A stretch of 6,032 bases of DNA from an uncultured Lachnospiraceae bacterium (GCA_910586605.1 CAJUJR010000120.1:1-6032); one strand, 5' to 3'. Shown: positions 1 to 5,975, counted from the first letter of the stretch. The notes: generated by a model from the letters alone, not told the origin. Program-made: numbers and translations.

Positions 1-75
1 CTTATGGGAGCAATGCATCTACTTTTGGCAAATTTTATTGCTCGTGAGTATATATTATAAATAAAACAACATGCT
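1..75. other. Short AT-rich flank with no gene seen
   Basis: This stretch follows the stop codon of the minus-strand lipoprotein gene. I see no coding sequence in it. A 7-bp inverted repeat (GAGCAAT at 8-14 and ATTGCTC at 37-43, 22-nt spacer) is present, but no T-run follows it on either strand, so it is not a convincing terminator. If permease and ATPase genes accompany the lipoprotein, they would have to lie beyond the left edge of the window. Confidence 0.4.
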
Positions 76-1035
76 CTAATACAATGCTTCTTTAAGCACT
101 TCCAAATTTTCTTGCATCAATTCCAGATATCCAATCCCTTTGTCAAAATCCTGCTTGCTAATATTATGGACTGCATTTAACTGCGCTTTTTTTGCGCCCG
201 TTTCATCACAGATTGTATTGCACATCTGCTCACTGGAAAGTTCCATATGAAATACAACGGGTATCTTATCTTCCTCCACCTTCCTTATCAAAAAGGCAAT
301 CGTTTCTGCACTTGCCCCTGTCTGCGTTGAGCAGCCCGGAAATGCAGCATAATAATCCAAACCATACGCATCAGCAAAATACCGGAACGGAAATCGATCC
401 GCAACAATAATTTCTTTGCGCACCCCATTTTCAATTAACTGCCGGAAGGAAGCATCCATATCCTGGAGTTTTTCTATATAGGCCGCTGCATTCTCTTTAT
501 AAAATCCTTCGTTTTCCTGATCCATGCTGCAAAGCTTTTCACAAAGGCCTTCTACAATCTGTATGGCATTGGGAGGCGATGTCCAAACATGTTCATCAAA
601 TTCTTTTTCCCCGGCGTCTTCCTCCTCCCCTTCAGTTTCCATTCCCTCTACCAATTCCTCTTCCACAACAGTATCTACACAGTCCATCAACCGGATTGTC
701 TGTAAATTTTCGCTGTCAACCGATTCAATAATTTTATCTGCCCATGCATCTGACTCACCGCCGATTGTTACAAATAAATCTGCCTCCTGCACCTGCATAA
801 TATCTTTTGGCGTAGGGTCAAAAGCATGGAGATCTGCCCCTGGAAGCATCAGCATTTCTAATGAAATCCTATCTCCTGCAATATTTCTTAAAAAGTCGTA
901 TTCCGCAAATACCGTAGCAACCACTTTCAGCCTTTTATCATTCTTTTGAGGGTTTCGTCCACCTGTGCAGCCAGCCATGCAAAAAAACAAGCTGCATAAC
1001 AGCACAATCCCTATCCCTTTTTTCCATCTCCACAT
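76..1035 (-). CDS. Zinc/manganese ABC transporter substrate-binding lipoprotein (ZnuA/AdcA-like)
   Basis: This is an extracytoplasmic metal-capture protein of the cluster A-I family, expected to hand Zn2+ or Mn2+ to an ABC permease. From Met at 1035 it is 319 aa. A basic N-terminus and a hydrophobic segment lead to the lipobox MAGC (Cys23), predicting a membrane-anchored lipoprotein. The family motif PGADLHAFDPTP carries His70, and DEHVWTSPPNA carries His149. At the place of the third ligand (usually His or Glu in an SHxAF-like motif) it reads ADRFPFRYF, so Asp213 or Arg214 sits there. Glu265 in FHMELSS may be the fourth ligand. The loop before the second His motif, often His-rich in ZnuA, is acidic here (about residues 125-148). 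I chose 1035 over the ATG at 1047 because GAGGA lies six bases upstream of 1035, while 1047 has no Shine-Dalgarno. No permease, ATPase or metalloregulator gene adjoins it. Family assignment is firm; the metal is not determined. Confidence 0.9.
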   Translation of the reverse strand: MWRWKKGIGIVLLCSLFFCMAGCTGGRNPQKNDKRLKVVATVFAEYDFLRNIAGDRISLEMLMLPGADLHAFDPTPKDIMQVQEADLFVTIGGESDAWADKIIESVDSENLQTIRLMDCVDTVVEEELVEGMETEGEEEDAGEKEFDEHVWTSPPNAIQIVEGLCEKLCSMDQENEGFYKENAAAYIEKLQDMDASFRQLIENGVRKEIIVADRFPFRYFADAYGLDYYAAFPGCSTQTGASAETIAFLIRKVEEDKIPVVFHMELSSEQMCNTICDETGAKKAQLNAVHNISKQDFDKGIGYLELMQENLEVLKEALY

Positions 1036-1041
1036 AAAAAT

Positions 1042-1046
1042 CCTCA
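1042..1046 (-). promoter_or_regulatory. Ribosome binding site deciding the lipoprotein start
   Basis: On the minus strand GAGGA is followed by TTTTTT-like spacing and ATG at 1035. The upstream in-frame ATG at 1047 overlaps this site and has only GCTCAGAA before it, which is a poor ribosome site. The longer form would add Met-Arg-Ile-Phe before the signal peptide and would not disturb it. Confidence 0.6.
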
Positions 1047-1112
1047 TTTCTGAGCGTCTGCCGCGAAGAGGCGGTGAGAAACCTGCGAATGCAGTTTCTC
1101 ATCTGCCATCAT
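1044..1112 (-). CDS. Possible 22-codon leader ORF overlapping the lipoprotein start
   Basis: Reading from ATG ATG GCA GAT at 1112, an open frame runs 22 codons (MMADEKLHS... to ...FAADAQK) and stops at TGA 1046-1044. That TGA shares four bases (ATGA) with the alternative ATG of the lipoprotein gene at 1047, a layout typical of translational coupling. The frame stays open upstream to an ATG at 1163 (39 codons). Neither ATG has a recognisable Shine-Dalgarno, and the coding stretch also folds into hairpins. It may therefore be only the open frame of a structured leader or dispersed repeat. I have an unverified impression that very similar peptides recur in Lachnospiraceae genomes. Confidence 0.25.
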   Translation of the reverse strand: MMADEKLHSQVSHRLFAADAQK

Positions 1113-1143
1113 AGCTATTTGTTTTCGCCCAGAAACAAATAGC
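1058..1143 (-). other. Three-hairpin structured leader of the lipoprotein gene
   Basis: Three hairpins follow one another in what would be the 5' untranslated region. Hairpin A is a perfect 11-bp stem (1114-1124 with 1133-1143, 8-nt loop). Hairpin B pairs 1075-1086 with 1091-1101, a TGAGAAA/TTTCTCA plus CTGC/GCAG stem with one bulged base and a GAAT loop. Hairpin C pairs CCGC 1061-1064 with GCGG 1071-1074 around a 6-nt loop. On the minus-strand RNA, the UUUCU arm of B can instead pair with AGAAA at 1051-1047, directly against the ribosome site, so two exclusive folds are possible. I recognise no known riboswitch class. It may be a regulatory leader or part of a dispersed palindromic repeat. 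Confidence 0.45.
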
Positions 1144-1201
1144 CGTGTGAAAAATAAATACATCAGCATTATTTGCCACACTAATCCCCTATCTAATGTT
1201 A

Positions 1202-1355
1202 GGAACTGTTAAAAAATTACTCATGACAATCACTTGTCTAAATGTCCATCTACGACATCAGAAAATCTTGACATAGCCCACTATGCCTGCGATTTTCTTC
1301 TTTGTAGCTGAACATTTAGACAAGTGATTGTCACAAGTAATTTTTTAACAGTTCC
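1202..1355. repeat. 154-bp palindromic MITE-like element with TTA flanks
   Basis: The terminal arms 1202-1245 and 1312-1355 are reverse complements over 44 bp with two mismatches. Ends read GGAACTGTTAAAAAATTAC and its complement. Inside, ctac 1250-1253/gtag 1304-1307 and agaaaatc 1260-1267/gattttct 1291-1298 also pair, and an apical catag-ccca-ctatg hairpin sits at 1272-1285, so almost the whole element folds into one long stem. TTA occurs immediately outside both ends (1199-1201 and 1356-1358), as a 3-bp target duplication would. It carries no ORF. It lies upstream of both divergent genes, so it cannot be the terminator of either. The best reading is a non-autonomous transposable element mobilised in trans; the transposase family is unknown to me. 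Confidence 0.7.
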
Positions 1356-1376
1356 TTACTATCCAACATGAAATCA

Positions 1377-1405
1377 TTGCAAAAAAAACATTTGTATATT
1401 ATACT
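1377..1405 (+). promoter_or_regulatory. Sigma-A-type promoter of the DUF308 gene
   Basis: A -35 box TTGCAA (1377-1382, four of six consensus bases) and a -10 box TATACT (1400-1405, five of six) are separated by exactly 17 bp. The A-run within the spacer adds flexibility. Predicted transcription would start near 1412, leaving a leader of about 60 nt before the start codon at 1472. The promoter begins about 20 bp beyond the right end of the palindromic element, so it does not depend on it. Confidence 0.6.
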
Positions 1406-1457
1406 TAACTAAATTTCAGCTGTCAAGAAATGTACCCAATTGCTATTCTAAACATTA

Positions 1458-1464
1458 AAAGGAG
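1458..1464 (+). promoter_or_regulatory. Ribosome binding site deciding the DUF308 gene start
   Basis: AAAGGAG is followed by a 7-nt spacer and ATG at 1472. The longer in-frame start at 1430 has no Shine-Dalgarno before it and would add a hydrophilic 14-residue extension that itself covers this ribosome site, so it is rejected. Confidence 0.85.
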
Positions 1465-1471
1465 ACTTATC

Positions 1472-2038
1472 ATGGATATTATCAAAAAAAACTTAAATGT
1501 CATTATTCTTTGCCTGTTTGAAATATTTGCAGGCATATTGCTTTTTATTAACCCTGTCAGCTTTACTGTTAGCATTATTGCTGGAATCGGCATTGTCCTG
1601 CTGATTATTGGAATCCTTTCTATTATTTCCTATTTTAAAACAGAACCTGGCAAGGCTGCAATACAGCAAAGCCTTGCAAAAGGGCTGCTGTTTTCTGCCG
1701 CCGGGTTATTCTGCTTATTTAAATCCCAATGGTTTATTGTAACCTTTCCTTTATTAACTATTTTATATGGGGTTCTAATTTTAATTACAGGGCTTGTAAA
1801 AATCCAATGGGCTGTTGATTTGCTCCGTATGAAAATCCAGAAATGTTTTTTTGCTGCAATTGGCGCTGCACTCTCCTTGCTGTTTGCCGCTGTAATCTTA
1901 ATGAACCCATTTAATTCTACTGTTTTCCTCTGGAGATTTGTAGCCATTTCCCTAATCCTTGAAGCAATCTTAGATATTGTAACACTGTTCCTGAATTATA
2001 ATGGTAAAAAAGAGCCAGAAGAATCCTCCCTGCCATAA
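1472..2038 (+). CDS. DUF308/HdeD-family integral membrane protein
   Basis: This 188-aa protein is almost entirely hydrophobic, with about six transmembrane helices (near residues 9-27, 33-54, 70-84, 88-110, 124-144 and 150-174) and a short charged C-terminal tail (NGKKEPEESSLP). The helices form three similar two-helix units. The first and third each end helix one with a hydrophobic stretch closing in Asn-Pro (LLFINP near 23-28, VILMNP near 141-146), which is the hallmark of the DUF308 short repeat. In E. coli the relative HdeD is linked to acid resistance; in Firmicutes the role is unknown, and I do not assign one. The gene is monocistronic: it has its own promoter, a good ribosome site, and a hairpin about 65 bp after its stop. 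It is divergent from the lipoprotein gene. Confidence 0.8.
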   Translation: MDIIKKNLNVIILCLFEIFAGILLFINPVSFTVSIIAGIGIVLLIIGILSIISYFKTEPGKAAIQQSLAKGLLFSAAGLFCLFKSQWFIVTFPLLTILYGVLILITGLVKIQWAVDLLRMKIQKCFFAAIGAALSLLFAAVILMNPFNSTVFLWRFVAISLILEAILDIVTLFLNYNGKKEPEESSLP

Positions 2039-2102
2039 AACAAAAACTTTTTTAGCACGACCCCACAATTCTATAATAAATTACTCAATAGGAAGAACAT
2101 CT

Positions 2103-2142
2103 AAAATCTCCAAACACATTCCAAAAATTGTTTGGAGATTTT
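2103..2142 (+). terminator. Hairpin terminator after the DUF308 gene
   Basis: A perfect 14-bp stem (AAAATCTCCAAACA at 2103-2116 with its complement at 2129-2142) encloses a 12-nt loop. The 3' arm ends in TTTT, followed by GTCATATATAC, so the U-run is short. With the A-run opening the stem it could work in either direction. It separates the DUF308 gene from the glucosidase gene. Confidence 0.65.
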
Positions 2143-2320
2143 GTCATATATACTAATTTTTTGGTTAAAGAACATTATTTTTTTAGCAGTTTTTTACAAC
2201 AAAATCTAAAATTTTTGAATGACAACAGAAAAAAATTCTATGTTTTAACATAAATATATTTGTTATACTTCCAATATCAACCAAGCCACGGTACAAAAAA
2301 TTTAAACGGAGGTGTACAGT
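2143..2320 (+). promoter_or_regulatory. AT-rich promoter region of the GH63 gene
   Basis: The clearest element is TGTTATACT at 2261-2269, an extended -10 (TGn plus TATACT) for sigma-A-type polymerase. The -35 position 17 bp upstream reads TGTTTT, which is weak, as is usual for extended -10 promoters. A/T tracts at 2155-2240 could act as an UP element. A small inverted repeat ATGTT-TT-AACAT (2240-2251) overlaps the -35 region and could be an operator half-site pair, but it matches no consensus I know, and I see no cre box. The leader from about 2276 to 2320 holds the ribosome site GGAGGTG (2308-2314). Confidence 0.5.
2308..2314 (+). promoter_or_regulatory. Ribosome binding site deciding the GH63 gene start
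   Basis: GGAGGTG precedes ATG at 2321 with a 6-nt gap. The possible in-frame GTG start at 2312 lies inside this Shine-Dalgarno, so it cannot be the normal start; the ATG at 2321 also gives a clean signal peptide beginning MKKGLKTK. Confidence 0.85.
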
Positions 2321-4984
2321 ATGAAAAAAGGACTTAAGACAAAATTGCTCAGCGGCATCTGTGCAGCAGCATTAGTATGCGGAAGCTTTGCTGGCATTCC
2401 TGAAAAACCTGCAATGGCAGCGGAAACGCAAAACCGTATAGAAGATTTTGCAAATGTGCTGGACATTACAGCAAATCCAAGCGAAACAATTTATGCGGCT
2501 TACAGTACAAATAAGTACAATAATTTTTCTGATTTAGGCGCATGGCACGGATATTACCTGCATGAGCCAACAGCCCAGCAGCTTTATGGGGGCTTTGCCG
2601 GACCAGTTATTATCGCAGAAGAATATCCTGCAAACTTATCCGATGCTTTTAACAAAATTGTAATCTCAGATGCAGAAGGGAATGTATATGATTTGTCGGC
2701 TGCATTATCTTCTACTGCGACAAAACAGACATACTATCCTGGAAAATTAGTACAGACCTATAGTATTAAAAACCTGAATCTCAAATTAGAGCTGATTTAT
2801 GTGTCAAACCGTACAGCATTAGTCCGTACGACAATCACAAATACATCAGACAAAGACCTTACCTTAAACGTTAAATGGGAAGGGAAGCTTTTTGAGAAAG
2901 CAGGAAGCATTGATATGGGTACAAGCCTCGCTGCTACTGATAAAGGCGTGGAAGTGCAGTTTGAAGAAATCCGCAATACATGGAATTATCTGACAAGGGC
3001 AGAAAACCGCTTTAATATCGTATTTGACCAGGCAGTAGATACAACCATATCTGAAGATGGCATGTCCTATGAATCAAAGATGCGCAACAGCCTGTCACTT
3101 CCAAAAGAATCTTCTTTTACAACCTGCCAGACACAGAGCTATACCTTTACGGCAGCAGAAGAGCAAAAAGAACTTACAGACAGCAGCACAGTCCTTGCAA
3201 ATCCTGACAAATATTTTGAAGAAAACACAGCACGCTGGCAGGGATATCTGGACAAAACTTTCCAGGGGGCAGAAAAAAATGCCAGGAAACCTTATCGGGA
3301 CGCTGCTGTAAAATCCATAGAAACACTGGTAACAAACTGGAGAAGCGCTGCCGGTGCTATAAAGCATGATGGCGTTGTCCCTTCTATGTCTTATAAATGG
3401 TTTATCGGCATGTGGGCATGGGATTCCTGGAAGCAGGCAGTAGCTACGGCACGTTTTAACGGGGAATTGGCACAGGATAATATCCGTGCACTCTTCGACC
3501 ACCAGATTAAGGATAATGATTCCCTGCGCCCTTATGATGCTGGAACAATTATTGACTGTATTTTCTATAACAAAAATGAAGCCAGGAACGAAGACAGCGG
3601 CAACTGGAATGAAAGAAATTCAAAACCGCCTCTGGCAGCATGGTCTGTGTGGAATGTATTTAAGCAGACACATGATACAGAATTTTTAAAAGAAATGTAT
3701 CCTAAGTTAGTAGCATACCATAACTGGTGGTATACAAACCGTGATACAGACCAAAACGGCATCGCTGAATATGGGGCTATGGTTGACGATGCACATTATG
3801 TATGGAAAGAAAACGAAGCAACTGGCGAATGGTATATTGAAAAAGATGCAGCAGGCGAGCCGCTCGTTGACGATAATGCAGTTATTGAGGCGGCAGCATG
3901 GGAAAGCGGCATGGACAATGCAACACGTTTTGATGTGGAAGGGAACGGTCCAGACGATATTGGCGTAAAAGTCTTTAAAAACAAAGATGCTTCCGGAAAA
4001 GTAATCGGGTATTCCATTAACCAGGAATCCGTAGACTTAAATGCGTATTTATATGCAGAAAAAGGATTTTTAAAATCTATGGCGGAAGAACTTGGAAAAA
4101 CGGATGAAGCAAAACAGTATGAAAAAGAAGCGGTGAAAGTAAAAGAATATATCAACACAAAAATGTTTGACGATGCAACAGGATTTTATTATGATTTACA
4201 GACAAGCCAGGATGGTTCTGAGAAAAAACTGCTTGTCAACCGCGGAAAAGGCACAGAAGGATGGCTGCCGCTCTGGGCAAACTTAGCAACGGTTGAGCAG
4301 GCAGAAAAAGTAAAAGAAAATATGGTTGATACGGAAAAATTCAACCTGAAAGTCCCATTCCCAACTGCCGCAAAAGATAATGATAAGTTCACGCCTGCTA
4401 CCTATTGGAGAGGACCCGTTTGGTTAGACCAAGCTCTCTACGGAGTAGAAGCGCTGCAAAATTACGGCTATACAGAAGAAGCACGGGAAATGGCTTATTC
4501 CTTGTTTGACAATACAGAAGGCCTATTAGGCGATGGAGCAATCCGTGAAAATTATAATCCGGTTACCGGAGAAGGCCTCCATACAAAGAACTTTAGCTGG
4601 TCAGCATCTGCATTCTACCTATTATACCAGGATACGTTAACAGGTTCCGATACGACTTCACAGACAGGGATTGCTTCCCCATATGCAGAATTAACAGCAT
4701 TCAAAAAGACAACTGCAAAGATTGCAAGCTTAAAGAGTTCTGCCAAAAAACAGGCAACAATAAAAGCAAAAGCAGTTTCCGGGGCAGAAGGATACCAAAT
4801 AACATACGCAGATAATAATAAGTTTAAAAATGCTGTAAATATAAACACCTCTTCCGTTACAAAGACAATTAAAAAATTAAAGAGCAAAAAAACTTATTAT
4901 TTCAAAATCAGGGCATACAAAACTGCAAATGCTAAGAGAACCTACACACAGTACAGTGCAGTGAAAAAAGTAAAAATAAAATAA
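2321..4984 (+). CDS. Secreted GH63 family alpha-glucosidase (YgjK-like) with C-terminal FN3-like domain
   Basis: An exported inverting glycosidase, 887 aa, expected to remove non-reducing alpha-glucose from oligosaccharides outside the cell; the E. coli relative YgjK prefers alpha-1,3-linked glucose. Residues 1-33 are a signal peptide (basic start, hydrophobic core, AMA before the cut). An N-terminal beta-rich domain (about 40-280) is followed by the alpha/alpha barrel (about 300-770). Barrel landmarks are MWAWDSW (364-370), a Ca-binding-like loop DTDQNGIAE (475-483), ESGMDN with Asp532 matching the YgjK general acid, YWRGPVWLDQ, and ENYNP with Glu743 matching the general base, then NFSWSAS. 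Both catalytic residues are present. After a Thr/Ser-rich linker, about 90 lysine-rich residues resemble the FN3 domains of Lachnospiraceae surface proteins and probably aid wall retention or carbohydrate contact. YgjK lacks this tail. The gene stands alone with no transporter beside it. The family is secure, the linkage specificity is not. Confidence 0.9.
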   Translation: MKKGLKTKLLSGICAAALVCGSFAGIPEKPAMAAETQNRIEDFANVLDITANPSETIYAAYSTNKYNNFSDLGAWHGYYLHEPTAQQLYGGFAGPVIIAEEYPANLSDAFNKIVISDAEGNVYDLSAALSSTATKQTYYPGKLVQTYSIKNLNLKLELIYVSNRTALVRTTITNTSDKDLTLNVKWEGKLFEKAGSIDMGTSLAATDKGVEVQFEEIRNTWNYLTRAENRFNIVFDQAVDTTISEDGMSYESKMRNSLSLPKESSFTTCQTQSYTFTAAEEQKELTDSSTVLANPDKYFEENTARWQGYLDKTFQGAEKNARKPYRDAAVKSIETLVTNWRSAAGAIKHDGVVPSMSYKWFIGMWAWDSWKQAVATARFNGELAQDNIRALFDHQIKDNDSLRPYDAGTIIDCIFYNKNEARNEDSGNWNERNSKPPLAAWSVWNVFKQTHDTEFLKEMYPKLVAYHNWWYTNRDTDQNGIAEYGAMVDDAHYVWKENEATGEWYIEKDAAGEPLVDDNAVIEAAAWESGMDNATRFDVEGNGPDDIGVKVFKNKDASGKVIGYSINQESVDLNAYLYAEKGFLKSMAEELGKTDEAKQYEKEAVKVKEYINTKMFDDATGFYYDLQTSQDGSEKKLLVNRGKGTEGWLPLWANLATVEQAEKVKENMVDTEKFNLKVPFPTAAKDNDKFTPATYWRGPVWLDQALYGVEALQNYGYTEEAREMAYSLFDNTEGLLGDGAIRENYNPVTGEGLHTKNFSWSASAFYLLYQDTLTGSDTTSQTGIASPYAELTAFKKTTAKIASLKSSAKKQATIKAKAVSGAEGYQITYADNNKFKNAVNINTSSVTKTIKKLKSKKTYYFKIRAYKTANAKRTYTQYSAVKKVKIK

Positions 4985-5000
4985 ATTATTTTTACAGCCC

Positions 5001-5041
5001 AAAGGGGCTGGCGTACTAAATTTTAGTACGCCAGCCCCTTT
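5001..5041. terminator. Strong bidirectional terminator between convergent genes
   Basis: The arms 5001-5020 and 5022-5041 are perfectly complementary over 20 bp around a single central T; the lower part is GC-rich (GGGGCTGGCG). On the plus strand it ends in TTTT and serves the GH63 gene, 16 bp after its stop. On the minus strand it starts immediately after the TGA of the regulator gene (5044-5042) and ends in TTT followed by GGGCTGTAAAAATAATTT, a poorer U-run. One shared hairpin therefore probably ends both transcripts. Confidence 0.85.
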
Positions 5042-5881
5042 TCACGCTTTTTCTTTTACAGGAAACCAAATCTCACTAACATAGTCATCCGAGGTGTTAT
5101 CTCCCGGCAAATAATTTTCAATCTCATAGTCAGATATCAATTCATAATCTGCCCCTGGAAGCCACTCACGGTAAATAATATCCCACATCCTTTGTATTGC
5201 ATCCGGCGTAGGCCCAACGCATTTAAAAATAGCCCATGTATAAGCCGGGATCGTAATGACCTGAAACCCTTCCGGTATCTCTTTTACATCATCTGCATCG
5301 CATCCAATCCCATACATAAATTCCCCTGCACCATCCTTTTCCTGGGCACAAATCCCCAAATATCCCGGCGCCTTTTTGTATATTTCATTTTGATAATACT
5401 CCTCCCAAAATGCAGGAATCCCCTTTTTACTGCTTTCATCCGTAAACATTTTAGCGTAGACGATCAGTTTAAATCCCTCTTTCCTCTCAACCCGGTAATC
5501 CATTATAGTACCTCCTTCCACAGATATTTTTATAGCCAGTTTATTGAAGGACTTCAGTTCATTCCCCTTTTTTGCCTGGCTTGGGGTTATTCCATGAAAT
5601 CTGGTAAAGGCCTTCGTAAAACTTTCCGGCGAATTGTAACCATATTTTAAGGCAACATCAATAACTTTTGCATTTTGCCTGGTTAATTCCTCTCCTGCCA
5701 AAGACAGCCTCCTCTTCCTAATGTATTCCCCCACAGCCATACCGGTTAAAACGTTAAATGTCCGCTGGAAATGAAAGACTGAAATATGTACATATCTGGC
5801 AACATCTTCACAATATATATCTTCCATTAGATGGTTTTCCATATATTCTATTGCCCTATTGATTGACTGTATCCATTCCAT
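5042..5881 (-). CDS. AraC-family regulator with GyrI-like effector-binding domain
   Basis: A cytoplasmic transcription factor of 279 aa with the Rob-like domain order: DNA-binding first, ligand-binding second. Residues 1-105 form the AraC double helix-turn-helix: the first HTH is near 21-45 (CEDVARYVHISVFHFQRTF) and the second near 71-93, followed by the family signature DVALKYGYNSPESFTKAF and the usual GITPSQAKK end. A short linker (106-126) leads to a GyrI-like/BmrR-type domain (127-279) beginning MDYRVERKEGF and ending SEIWFPV, which in relatives binds hydrophobic or cationic small molecules; Glu270 is a candidate ligand-contacting acid. The start is supported by AGGAGGG seven bases upstream. 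Targets are unknown; such regulators often control their own gene, efflux pumps or stress genes, and none of those is visible here. Linkage to the convergent GH63 gene is not implied. Confidence 0.9.
   Translation of the reverse strand: MEWIQSINRAIEYMENHLMEDIYCEDVARYVHISVFHFQRTFNVLTGMAVGEYIRKRRLSLAGEELTRQNAKVIDVALKYGYNSPESFTKAFTRFHGITPSQAKKGNELKSFNKLAIKISVEGGTIMDYRVERKEGFKLIVYAKMFTDESSKKGIPAFWEEYYQNEIYKKAPGYLGICAQEKDGAGEFMYGIGCDADDVKEIPEGFQVITIPAYTWAIFKCVGPTPDAIQRMWDIIYREWLPGADYELISDYEIENYLPGDNTSDDYVSEIWFPVKEKA
5501..5517 (-). promoter_or_regulatory. Internal ribosome site and ATG at the AraC/GyrI domain boundary
   Basis: Inside the regulator gene, AAGGAGG (5517-5511 on the minus strand) is followed by a 7-nt spacer and an in-frame ATG at 5503 (Met127). 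This is as good as the gene's own ribosome site. Initiation there would yield a free 153-aa GyrI-like domain (5042-5503). The position matches the domain boundary exactly. The alternatives are a relic of a fusion between two once-separate genes, or chance codons for Glu-Gly-Gly. Confidence 0.5.
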
Positions 5882-5888
5882 GCCTGTA

Positions 5889-5895
5889 CCCTCCT
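5889..5895 (-). promoter_or_regulatory. Ribosome binding site of the AraC-family gene
   Basis: On the minus strand AGGAGGG is followed by TACAGGC and the ATG at 5881, an ideal 7-nt spacing that fixes the start of the regulator. Confidence 0.85.
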
Positions 5896-5946
5896 GATAA
5901 ATATTTTATTTGTTTGCCCCAAAAAAATCCTGTCTTTTTGTGCTCA

Positions 5947-5975
5947 ATCATATCAATTTATGGGGAAAGTATGAA
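5947..5975 (-). promoter_or_regulatory. Candidate promoter of the AraC-family gene
   Basis: On the minus strand a -35 box TTCATA (5975-5970, four of six) and a -10 box TATGAT (5952-5947, five of six) are spaced by 17 bp. Transcription would start near 5940, giving a leader of about 60 nt, in which the sequence GGGGCAAACAAATAAAATA precedes the ribosome site. No operator is recognisable. Confidence 0.4.

Noticed and set aside
1164..1200. AAATAAT at about 1170-1176 on the minus strand as a -10 box for the lipoprotein gene
   Set aside because: The matching -35 position reads TTAGAT, only two consensus bases, with no extended -10. The real promoter of this gene is not identified.
1145..1200. Zur or AdcR operator upstream of the metal-binding lipoprotein gene
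   Set aside because: The AT-rich stretch around 1150-1175 looks partly symmetric, but it does not fit the Zur or AdcR consensus well enough to claim.
1268..1298. TTGACA at 1268-1273 inside the palindrome, a perfect -35 box that could give an outward promoter toward the DUF308 gene
   Set aside because: At 16-18 bp spacing the sequence reads around CGATTTTC, with no -10 box, and these bases are part of the palindrome stem.
2321..2420. Cys20 in the glucosidase signal sequence as a lipobox cysteine
   Set aside because: The residues before it are Ala-Leu-Val, not a lipobox pattern, and a good signal peptidase I site (AMA) follows at residue 33.
3095..3502. Long antisense frames within the GH63 gene, and other overlapping frames such as 524-949 and 5192-5650
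   Set aside because: They lie opposite or inside strongly supported genes, have no ribosome sites or family features, and read as low-quality peptides. They are frame shadows.
5501..5510. TATAAT at 5507-5502 on the minus strand as an internal promoter
   Set aside because: It overlaps the internal ATG, has no -35 box 17 bp upstream (AAAATA), and transcription would begin after that ATG. The ribosome-site reading is better supported.
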